Assembly: GCA_900550135.1 (NCBI GenBank)
Contig: URQO01000033.1
Span: 1-20,366, forward strand
Length of the DNA stretch: 20,366 nucleotides
From: an uncultured Eubacterium sp.
Lineage (GTDB): Bacteria > Bacillota > Clostridia > Lachnospirales > Lachnospiraceae
Reading direction: 5' to 3'
Shown: positions 8,348 to 14,148 of the stretch, in pieces
Position numbering within the stretch: position 1 is the first letter of the stretch
How the letters are laid out: each line of letters begins with the position of its first letter
The notes under the pieces: model-generated
Told to the model about the DNA's origin: nothing
The model's database searches: none
The model's input: only the letters and a program-made list of their open reading frames with translations
Program-made: the position numbers and the translations under genes

Positions 8348-9007
8348 ATGTACACAATAAAAGACATGTATGACTTAAATGAAACAATAGCATCAGAATT
8401 ATTTCAGGATAAAACTTACCCATGGGAAGTACTATCTGACATAGGAGATTTCATTTTAAAACTTGGAAAAACATTATCACTTGATGAGTTTGATCATCCA
8501 TCAGATGATGTGTGGATTCATAAATCTGTGACAGTTGCAAAAACAGCAACCTTAAACGGTCCTTTAATTATTGACGCAGGTACAGAAGTAAGACCGGGAG
8601 CTTTTGTAAGAGGAAAGGTTATTGTAGGCAAAAACTGTGTAGTTGGAAATTCTACAGAACTTAAAAATGTAGTATTGTTTAATACTGTTCAGGTTCCCCA
8701 TTACAATTATGTAGGAGACAGCATATTAGGAACACATTCACACATGGGTGCAGGTTCAATCACATCAAATGTTAAATCAGATAAAACATTGGTGGTAGTA
8801 AAAGATGGAGAAGAGCAGATTGCAACAGGACTTAAAAAGTTTGGCGCAATGCTTGGTGATTATGTAGAAGTTGGATGTAATTCCGTACTTAATCCAGGTA
8901 CTGTAATTGGAAGACATTGTAATATTTATCCATTATCAAGTGTTCGTGGTGTTATACATGAAAATCATATTTTTAAGGACAAAAATAATATAGTGGAAAA
9001 AAGATAA
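8348..9007 (+). CDS. left-handed beta-helix acetyltransferase, GlmU-C-terminal-like
   Basis: A 219-residue protein with about 50 N-terminal residues of unknown fold and then hexapeptide repeats of the left-handed beta-helix type. It resembles the acetyltransferase half of GlmU without the uridylyltransferase half. The E. coli GlmU catalytic set appears to be kept: R82 (VRPGA), K106 (TELKN), H118 and Y121 (PHYNYVGD), N141 (SITSN) and K146. The spacing from H118 to Y121 and N141 equals that from H363 to Y366 and N386 in E. coli. A sugar-phosphate N-acetyltransferase role, perhaps on glucosamine-1-phosphate, is therefore inferred; such proteins are often labelled UDP-GlcNAc pyrophosphorylase-like. 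AAGGGAG at 8335-8341 supports the start. It follows glmS, which makes the precursor sugar. No separate promoter is obvious, so read-through from glmS is possible. Confidence 0.7.
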   Translation: MYTIKDMYDLNETIASELFQDKTYPWEVLSDIGDFILKLGKTLSLDEFDHPSDDVWIHKSVTVAKTATLNGPLIIDAGTEVRPGAFVRGKVIVGKNCVVGNSTELKNVVLFNTVQVPHYNYVGDSILGTHSHMGAGSITSNVKSDKTLVVVKDGEEQIATGLKKFGAMLGDYVEVGCNSVLNPGTVIGRHCNIYPLSSVRGVIHENHIFKDKNNIVEKR

Positions 9008-9046
9008 TTTATAAGATACAATAAAAAAATTATCAAAAAAATAATG

Positions 9047-9153
9047 AATTTAATGTTATAACATAATAAAAAGATTATTAAAAATAATGAATTTAATGTC
9101 ATAACGAAATAAAAAAAATTTTTTCAAAAATCAGTATAAATTTAATGTCATAA
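9047..9153. repeat. AT-rich direct repeats upstream of the 6S RNA promoter
   Basis: The 15-mer AATTTAATGTYATAA occurs three times: 9047-9061 (T at the variable base), 9090-9104 and 9139-9153 (C). Spacing is 43 and 49 bases, and the first two copies share the flank AAAAATAATG. The last copy ends about 50 bases before the -35 of the 6S promoter. They may be protein-binding or UP-like/bent DNA, or decayed tandem duplications; base composition alone makes some similarity likely. Confidence 0.5.
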
Positions 9154-9201
9154 AACAATAAAAATTGAATTAAAAATACAGAAATTGGAAAACAAAAATT
9201 A

Positions 9202-9230
9202 TTGCAAAAATGATGGCACTGGATTATAAT
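9202..9230 (+). promoter_or_regulatory. strong promoter of the 6S RNA gene
   Basis: TTGCAA (9202-9207), a 17-base spacer and a perfect TATAAT (9225-9230). The expected start, about 9235-9237, coincides with the first paired bases of the 6S RNA closing stem. Confidence 0.8.
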
Positions 9231-9234
9231 AAAG

Positions 9235-9408
9235 GTACCTGAAATGTTGGTGAACCTGTTAATTTTGAACCTACAGTTTGATTAAAGGGATTCCTATATT
9301 TCTAAAGGGATGTCAAGCCTCAATTTAGTGGAAGACAGCAACTTTAGATGCGGTTGCCCACCTGGCATTTGCTAGGACTCAAAACACAGGTGGCATTTCG
9401 GGTATACT
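9235..9408 (+). ncRNA. ssrS: 6S RNA
   Basis: 6S RNA mimics an open promoter and holds the housekeeping RNA polymerase in stationary phase. The ends form a closing stem: ACCTGAAATG (9237-9246) pairs with CATTTCGGGT (9394-9403), extendable by two pairs outward. Both arms match E. coli 6S in sequence (CUGAGAUGUU at its 5' side, GGCAUCUCGG at its 3' side). A side hairpin on the 3' strand, CCACCTG (9358-9364) with CAGGTGG (9387-9393), is like that seen in Gram-positive 6S RNAs. Length near 175 nt, a strong promoter in front and a separate terminator behind complete the picture. The tract is visibly richer in G+C than its flanks. I cannot run a covariance model, so exact ends are estimates. Confidence 0.85.
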
Positions 9409-9419
9409 TAAGATAAGTT

Positions 9420-9452
9420 ACGCAGCATATTTATATATGCTGCGTTATTTTC
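9420..9452 (+). terminator. terminator of the 6S RNA gene
   Basis: A perfect 11-bp stem, ACGCAGCATAT (9420-9430) with ATATGCTGCGT (9435-9445), loop TTAT, followed by TATTTTCTTTTT. It ends only about 25 bases before the spoIID-type start codon. Confidence 0.85.
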
Positions 9453-9476
9453 TTTTTATATGTAAAAGGGGGAAAC

Positions 9477-10850
9477 ATGAAAAAAATATTGTTTGCAAGT
9501 CTGATGGTTTGGATAGTAAGTTTATTTATATTTGAAATCCAGTGTAAAGATATGTTTATAAAAATAAAGTCGGTCAGTTTAAACCAAATAGAAACAACTC
9601 AAAATTATAAAACCCCTCAAAAAGAAACAAAAAAAGACATCAAAGAATCTAATAAAAAAGAAAATAAAAATGTCTATGTAAATATATTATTAAAAAATGA
9701 TAATAGTTCAATTTTTCACAATGAAATAAATGTGACAGGAAATAAATTAAGCATATACTATGGCAAAAATTTTAGAAATAAAATGGAAAACAATTCATTA
9801 AAAATAATGCCCAATAGCGATTTCTTTAAAAAGAATAATATTGTAAAAATAGAAAGTACAAAAGACATTAAATGGATAGGACATAGTGAAAAAAATAACA
9901 GCAATAAATACAATGGTATTTTATATATTTATAAGCAGAAAAATAATTTGATAGTAGTTAATAAAGTCAATTTGGAAGAGTATGTTGCAAAAGTGCTATC
10001 AAGTGAAATTGGAACAGATGCACCACTTGAAGCATTGAAGGCACAGGCTGTATGTGCAAGAACATACATATTAAAACAAAGGAAAGACAAGTATAAAAAA
10101 TATAATGCAGTAGCTGATGATAGCACAGATTATCAGGTGTACAATCGTATTGAGCCAAATGAAAATTGCAAAAAAGCAGCATATGATACAAAAAATGAAG
10201 TATTAAAAGAACATGGAAAATTAATAAATGCTTATTATTTCTCTACAACCTGTGGATTTACAACTGACTATAAGATATGGGGAAAGGAGAAGAAAGATTA
10301 TCTTCAAAGTGCAAATTTATTGCACAAAAAAACTTCTGAAAATATAAAGGATAATGATAACTTCAAAAAATTTATAAAATCAAAACCAGGTGGCTATGAA
10401 AAAGATTATCCATATTACAGATGGAATTGCACATTTACAAATGAGCAGATAAAAAATGGAATTTACAATACATTTAAAGAAAATATAGGAAATATAAAAA
10501 GCATAGAGGTAAATAAAAGAGGACAGGGTGGAATTGTTTCTGAGCTGGTTGTAAATGGATCTTTAAAACAGATTATATTAAAAAAGCAAAGTGAGATAAG
10601 GAAAGTGTTTGTATCCCCTTATGTTATGCTGTATCTAAATGCTGGAAATAAAATATCCGGCATAAGTATGCTTCCAAGTGCGTTTTTTCATATAGAAAAA
10701 ATATCAGAAGGCTACAAATTGTATGGTGGTGGCTTTGGTCATGGAAGTGGATTAAGTCAAAATGGTGCAATTGCCATGGCAAAACAAAATATGAAATATG
10801 AGGACATATTAAAAAAGTTCTACAAAAATGTAGAACTTGTAAAATATTGA
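9477..10850 (+). CDS. spoIID: SpoIID-domain protein, probable sporulation lytic transglycosylase
   Basis: SpoIID cuts glycan strands between sugars and, with SpoIIM and SpoIIP, drives engulfment in spore formers. 457 residues. An N-terminal membrane segment or signal anchor (about 4-20) is followed by a Lys/Asn/Thr-rich linker (to about 75). The SpoIID core begins near residue 160: LEEYVAKVLSSEIG contains the presumed catalytic E177, followed by PLEALKAQAVCART. It ends with GGGFGHGSGLSQNGA and the DILKKFYK stretch. At 343 residues B. subtilis SpoIID is shorter, mainly because of the linker here. AGGGGG at 9467-9472 supports the start. Between the 6S terminator and this start there is no room for a promoter, so transcription must read through or start within the 6S region. 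SpoIID/LytB-domain proteins outside sporulation are an alternative, as spoIIQ/M/P are not in view. Confidence 0.82.
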   Translation: MKKILFASLMVWIVSLFIFEIQCKDMFIKIKSVSLNQIETTQNYKTPQKETKKDIKESNKKENKNVYVNILLKNDNSSIFHNEINVTGNKLSIYYGKNFRNKMENNSLKIMPNSDFFKKNNIVKIESTKDIKWIGHSEKNNSNKYNGILYIYKQKNNLIVVNKVNLEEYVAKVLSSEIGTDAPLEALKAQAVCARTYILKQRKDKYKKYNAVADDSTDYQVYNRIEPNENCKKAAYDTKNEVLKEHGKLINAYYFSTTCGFTTDYKIWGKEKKDYLQSANLLHKKTSENIKDNDNFKKFIKSKPGGYEKDYPYYRWNCTFTNEQIKNGIYNTFKENIGNIKSIEVNKRGQGGIVSELVVNGSLKQIILKKQSEIRKVFVSPYVMLYLNAGNKISGISMLPSAFFHIEKISEGYKLYGGGFGHGSGLSQNGAIAMAKQNMKYEDILKKFYKNVELVKY

Positions 10851-11714
10851 TTATTTAATTATCAGATTCCTTGAATCAAAGTGTTTAGCCTCTGTTTCAG
10901 GATACATTTTTTTGTTGATTTCAGCTCCAATAAAAAAGATGTAGATACAAAAATAAATCCAGAACATCATAATAACAACAGCAGTTAAACTGCCATACAT
11001 ATATGTCATATTAGAAAAATTGTCAATATAAATAGAAAACGCATATGAAAAAACTAACCAACCAAGGGCACTAAACAAAGCACCGGGAATAGCTTTTTTT
11101 ATAGTTGTCATTTTAAAGTTGGCAATTTTATAAATAATAATAAAGAACAATGTTAATACAATAAAGGATACAAGGTATCTTAAAATCAGCGTGGTTATAC
11201 TAATGTCCTTTAAAAAAGGAATAAATGAAACCAAAAAGTTGAATATTTTATTACCAAATACCAAAATAACCATGGTAAAGATAATTGAAAATACAAACAA
11301 AACAGTATAAATCATAGATATAAATCTGGAAATGAAATAATTTCTGTTTTGATGAATTTTGCTGATTTCGTACAACCCAAACATTACAGACAGCACACCC
11401 TTAGATGCAGCCCAAATTGCTGCAATAGCAGAAATGGAAAGTGCTGTACCTGATACGTGAGTATATATTTCTTCAAGAATCTGTATTACCAATGGCTTGA
11501 TAGTTTCAGGTGCATAATTATTTATGAGCCTGAAAATTGTGTCAGAATCAATATTTATCATACCAAGAATATTCAAAAATAGTAATAAAAATGGAAAAAT
11601 CGACAAAATAATAAAGAAAGACGCCTGAGCAGTATAAATGCCCACACGGTCTTTAGCCATGATGGCACAAAAATCATATATTTTTACTATCGGTTTTAAA
11701 ATCTTTTTACCCAT
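10851..11714 (-). CDS. YihY/BrkB-family inner membrane protein
   Basis: Polytopic membrane protein of the YihY/UPF0761 family (once mislabelled ribonuclease BN); its function is not established. 287 residues from the chosen start, with about six hydrophobic segments. Family marks are RVGIYTAQASFFIILSIFPF near the N-terminus, AIWAASKGV in the middle and MFWIYFCIYIFFIGAEIN near the C-terminus. In-frame ATGs exist at 11768 and 11732. The first lies between the -35 and -10 of the promoter described next and would not be in the mRNA. The second leaves a leader of about 13 bases without a ribosome binding site. The ATG at 11714 gives a normal family N-terminus, though its ribosome site is weak. Its stop codon abuts the stop of the convergent spoIID-type gene with no base between and no terminator. 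Confidence 0.85.
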   Translation of the reverse strand: MGKKILKPIVKIYDFCAIMAKDRVGIYTAQASFFIILSIFPFLLLFLNILGMINIDSDTIFRLINNYAPETIKPLVIQILEEIYTHVSGTALSISAIAAIWAASKGVLSVMFGLYEISKIHQNRNYFISRFISMIYTVLFVFSIIFTMVILVFGNKIFNFLVSFIPFLKDISITTLILRYLVSFIVLTLFFIIIYKIANFKMTTIKKAIPGALFSALGWLVFSYAFSIYIDNFSNMTYMYGSLTAVVIMMFWIYFCIYIFFIGAEINKKMYPETEAKHFDSRNLIIK

Positions 11715-11750
11715 AAATAAATCCAATCTCATATAAATAGTATATGTGGG

Positions 11751-11779
11751 ATTATAGCATTTTTTCATAAAACAGACAA
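11751..11779 (-). promoter_or_regulatory. promoter of the YihY-family gene
   Basis: On the minus strand: TTGTCT (11779-11774), 17 bases, TATAAT (11756-11751), with TG in the extended -10 position (TGCTATAAT). Transcription should start near 11745, which rules out the upstream ATG at 11768 as the start codon. Confidence 0.7.
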
Positions 11780-11837
11780 TGAATTTAGAGAGTGTGGAAT
11801 TTTAATTTAGGGAGAGGGTAAATATTATAGATAAACA

Positions 11838-11866
11838 TTGCTAATAAATTTTACATATGATAAAAT
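11838..11866 (+). promoter_or_regulatory. promoter of a short transcription unit
   Basis: TTGCTA (11838-11843), 17 bases, TAAAAT (11861-11866), with TG at 11858-11859 giving an extended -10. The expected start is near 11873. It is divergent from the YihY promoter, about 60 bases away. Confidence 0.6.
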
Positions 11867-11897
11867 TTATAAAAGAGAATACTTGAACGACAAGGTG

Positions 11898-11948
11898 ATG
11901 AAAGACATTAATAGAGCCGAACTATTATACTCCAAATACTACAATTAA
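11898..11948 (+). CDS. possible 16-residue leader peptide
   Basis: ATG to TAA encodes MKDINRAELLYSKYYN, with three tyrosines in the last six residues. AAGG at 11892-11895 lies only two bases before the ATG, which is too close for an ideal ribosome site. The last six sense codons make up the 5' arm of the strong terminator hairpin that follows, so a ribosome on it would disturb the hairpin. That layout is typical of transcription attenuation, but a chance short frame in a small RNA is equally possible. Confidence 0.25.
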   Translation: MKDINRAELLYSKYYN

Positions 11949-11992
11949 TGTATTTAAGAATCTTACATTATTGTAGTGTTTGGAGTTTTTTT
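11929..11992 (+). terminator. strong rho-independent terminator of the short unit
   Basis: ACTCCAAATACTACAAT (11929-11945) pairs with ATTGTAGTGTTTGGAGT (11970-11986), one T-G pair. The stem continues inward through AATGTA/TACATT with one bulge, and seven T residues (11986-11992) follow. From the promoter at 11838-11866 this gives a transcript of about 120 nt. The downstream gene at 12097 has no clear promoter after the hairpin, so read-through could control it. Confidence 0.85.
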
Positions 11993-12096
11993 GTATAAAA
12001 GATTGAGGATTTGTTGTATTAAATAAACTGGTGGTAACGTAGAAAAAGGTAGTCGAAAATTTAAAATATTAATATTTTTTTAGGGAGGATTAGGTT

Positions 12097-12558
12097 ATGG
12101 AGAGATTATTATTTATTATTTGCGTCTTATTATTTGGAGCTATTATTGGTTGTGTTATATATTTTATTAAAAATAATAAGAAAAAAGTAATGGGAGTTAT
12201 ATTGATTATATTTACTGTAGTTATAGTTATATTAGGTTTTGCAGGATACTATTATTATAAGGTATATGATGGAGACGAGTATATTAGAATAACTGAAGAT
12301 AATAAGTCAATTGAAATCAAACTGAAAAATCATCAGGATTATTATGGACATTCGTTTTATAGATTTAGTAGTGAAAAAGAACAAGATGAAATATTAGAAG
12401 AATTGAAACAAAATGGATACGATGCACATTATGATGAAAACTCAAAGAATATAGTAATTAAATATAACAATATTAAATTTGAAATTAAATCAGAAGGAAA
12501 AGAAAAGGTATTGTTTAAGGATAGATATTACTACATGTTTATTAATCAAGAAAAATAA
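12097..12558 (+). CDS. hypothetical protein with two N-terminal membrane helices
   Basis: 153 residues, not recognised. Two hydrophobic helices (about 3-24 and 32-53) are separated by a short lysine/asparagine turn, which suggests a hairpin in the membrane with both ends on the same side. The remainder (about 54-153) is a charged, tyrosine-rich soluble domain, with a region that alternates like beta strands (residues 65-80 and 115-130). The positive turn (KNNKKK) predicts that the loop faces the cytoplasm and both termini lie outside. AGGGAGGA at 12082-12089, seven bases before ATG, is a strong ribosome site, so the gene looks real. It has lower G+C than its neighbours and no partner gene nearby. 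No terminator is visible before the pheS T-box promoter, 32 bases after the stop. Confidence 0.75.
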   Translation: MERLLFIICVLLFGAIIGCVIYFIKNNKKKVMGVILIIFTVVIVILGFAGYYYYKVYDGDEYIRITEDNKSIEIKLKNHQDYYGHSFYRFSSEKEQDEILEELKQNGYDAHYDENSKNIVIKYNNIKFEIKSEGKEKVLFKDRYYYMFINQEK

Positions 12559-12589
12559 ATTTAAAACATTTACCGGCAAAGAACTCTTG

Positions 12590-12618
12590 TTGACACATTT
12601 TTATCATTATGCTAAAAT
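12590..12618 (+). promoter_or_regulatory. promoter of the pheST operon
   Basis: A perfect TTGACA (12590-12595), 17 bases, TAAAAT (12613-12618) with TG at 12610-12611 (TGCTAAAAT). The start would be near 12625, at the beginning of the T-box leader. Confidence 0.85.
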
Positions 12619-12624
12619 ATATGC

Positions 12625-12874
12625 GATATTTAAAGGCAGTGAATGTGCAAAGTAGAATATTTTTATTCTTTGAGAGAGAAAGACTCATCGGCTGGAAGGT
12701 CTTTTAAGTGACGGAAATATTTGAAATTCCCACAGGAGCTTCATATGTGAAAGCCAAGTAGCATATGACGTTTTATACGCGTTAAGTATATTGAGAGTTC
12801 ACGTTTGTGAAAATAAGGGTGGTACCGCGGATAGATATTTCGTCCCTGCATTTTTATGCAGGGACTTTTCTTTT
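12625..12874 (+). promoter_or_regulatory. phenylalanine T-box leader
   Basis: T-box RNA that senses uncharged tRNA-Phe and switches between terminator and antiterminator for pheST. The conserved T-box AAGGGTGGTACCGCGG lies at 12815-12830; its UGGU would pair with an ACCA tRNA end, which fits the discriminator A of tRNA-Phe. The Stem I segment with GAGAGAGAAAG starts at about 12671. The specifier is read as TTC (Phe) at 12740-12742, following CCCACAGGAGC, the usual run before the specifier in clostridial T-boxes. The terminator of the leader is described separately. The specifier position is by pattern, not by a folded model, but agrees with the pheS gene downstream. Confidence 0.95.
12842..12874 (+). 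terminator. T-box terminator
   Basis: GTCCCTGCAT (12842-12851) pairs with ATGCAGGGAC (12856-12865), loop TTTT, then TTTTCTTTT (12866-12874). The 5' arm would compete with the antiterminator formed around the T-box. Confidence 0.95.
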
Positions 12875-12915
12875 GCATAAAAATATTATAATTTTACATT
12901 TGTCACCAGACATTC

Positions 12916-13053
12916 ATATTTCCGGCAAACCTAACATTTCGAAAACACGCTCCCGCTTCTTTCGCCTCGTAGCGGTTCTATCAAACCAGCTACGCTGCTT
13001 TAATGAACCCACGGGCTACAAAAGTTTTCTCAATGTTTGTTTACCGTAAATAT
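12916..13053. repeat. small inverted-repeat element (MITE-like) in the pheS leader
   Basis: The left arm (12916-12946, starting ATATTTCCGGCAAAC) and right arm (13053-13024 on the minus strand, starting ATATTTACGGTAAAC) match at 25 of 31 positions with one gap. About 77 bases lie between them, with a hairpin GTAGC/GCTAC near 12969-12993. The interior is richer in G+C than the flanks. It sits between the T-box terminator and the pheS ribosome site. An open plus-strand frame of 80 codons crosses it but starts inside the T-box and has no ribosome site. No target duplication was identified. A dispersed short element is inferred; further copies elsewhere in the genome would confirm it. Confidence 0.55.
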
Positions 13054-13110
13054 TTAATTGGAAAGCAAATTGTAAAAAATTATACTATCTTATAGAAAGG
13101 ATACTGTACA

Positions 13111-14130
13111 ATGAAGGAAAGATTAGAAGCAATTAGAGAACAGGCAATTGCAAAAATCAAAGAAGCCAAGGACATTAGTGTACTTAATGATGTAAGAGTA
13201 GAGATTCTTGGTAAAAAAGGACAGCTTACTGAAGTATTAAAAGGTATGAAGGATGTTGCTCCTGAAGACAGACCAAAAGTTGGTCAGCTTGTAAATGATA
13301 CAAGAAAGTATATCGAAGAAGAATTGGAAAATGTAAAGAAAGACCTTGAAGCAAAGGCTAGAGAGGCAAAGCTTCAGGCAGAAGTTATTGATGTTACTTT
13401 ACCTGCAAAGAAAAATAAAGTAGGTCATAAGCATCCAAATACTTTGGCTTTAGAAGAACTTGAAAGAATTTTCGTAGGAATGGGTTACGAAGTTGTTGAA
13501 GGTCCTGAAGTTGAATTTGACCATTACAATTTTGAAGCATTAAACATTCCTGAAAATCATCCTGCAAAGGACGAACAGGATACATTCTATATAAATAAAA
13601 ATATCGTACTTAGAACTCAGACTTCATCAGTTCAGGCAAGAGTAATGGAAAATACTCAGCCACCTATTAGAATTGTTAGTCCGGGTAGAGTATTTAGATC
13701 AGACCAGGTAGATGCAACTCATTCACCATCATTCCACCAGATTGAAGGTTTGGTAATTGATAAGAATGTAACTATGGCTGATTTAAAGGGTACTTTAGAG
13801 CAGTTTGCAAAAGAACTTTTTGGTGAAAATACAAAGATTAAGTTTAGACCACATCACTTCCCATTTACAGAACCAAGTGCAGAAGTTGACGTTACATGCT
13901 TTAAGTGTGGCGGTAAAGGATGTAGATTCTGTAAGGGTGAAGGTTGGATTGAAATTCTTGGTTGTGGTATGGTTCATCCACATGTACTTGAAATGGGTGG
14001 AATTGACCCTAATGAATATCAGGGATTTGCATTTGGTGTAGGTCTTGAAAGAATTGCATTGCTTAAATACGAAATCGATGACATGAGATTATTATACGAG
14101 AACGATGACCGTTTCTTAAATCAGTTTTAA
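13111..14130 (+). CDS. pheS: phenylalanine--tRNA ligase alpha subunit
   Basis: Catalytic alpha subunit of the (alpha-beta)2 PheRS, charging tRNA-Phe. 339 residues, the usual size. An N-terminal coiled-coil arm (about 1-90, heptad-like and charged) precedes the class II core: HPNTLALEELERIF, motif 2 FRSDQVDATHSPSFHQIEG, and motif 3 GFAFGVGLERIALL. Four cysteines (C263, C266, C271, C274) in CFKCGGKGCRFC form a zinc-knuckle-like pattern that is common in Gram-positive PheS. GAAAGGA at 13095-13101 precedes the ATG by nine bases. Expression is controlled by the Phe T-box upstream, so the enzyme responds to uncharged tRNA-Phe. It is followed by pheT after 18 bases. Confidence 0.97.
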   Translation: MKERLEAIREQAIAKIKEAKDISVLNDVRVEILGKKGQLTEVLKGMKDVAPEDRPKVGQLVNDTRKYIEEELENVKKDLEAKAREAKLQAEVIDVTLPAKKNKVGHKHPNTLALEELERIFVGMGYEVVEGPEVEFDHYNFEALNIPENHPAKDEQDTFYINKNIVLRTQTSSVQARVMENTQPPIRIVSPGRVFRSDQVDATHSPSFHQIEGLVIDKNVTMADLKGTLEQFAKELFGENTKIKFRPHHFPFTEPSAEVDVTCFKCGGKGCRFCKGEGWIEILGCGMVHPHVLEMGGIDPNEYQGFAFGVGLERIALLKYEIDDMRLLYENDDRFLNQF

Positions 14131-14148
14131 TTAAAGGAGGGAATTATA

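Noticed and set aside
9040..9153. CRISPR array
   Set aside because: Only three short AT-rich repeat copies with unequal spacing, spacer sequences that resemble each other, and no cas genes.
11715..11768. Longer YihY-family protein starting at 11768
   Set aside because: Its ATG lies upstream of the predicted transcription start, between the -35 and -10 elements.
12807..13049. An 80-codon plus-strand open frame across the T-box end and the inverted-repeat element
   Set aside because: It begins inside the T-box structure, has no ribosome site, and runs through the terminator hairpin; it is open by chance or because the repeat is.
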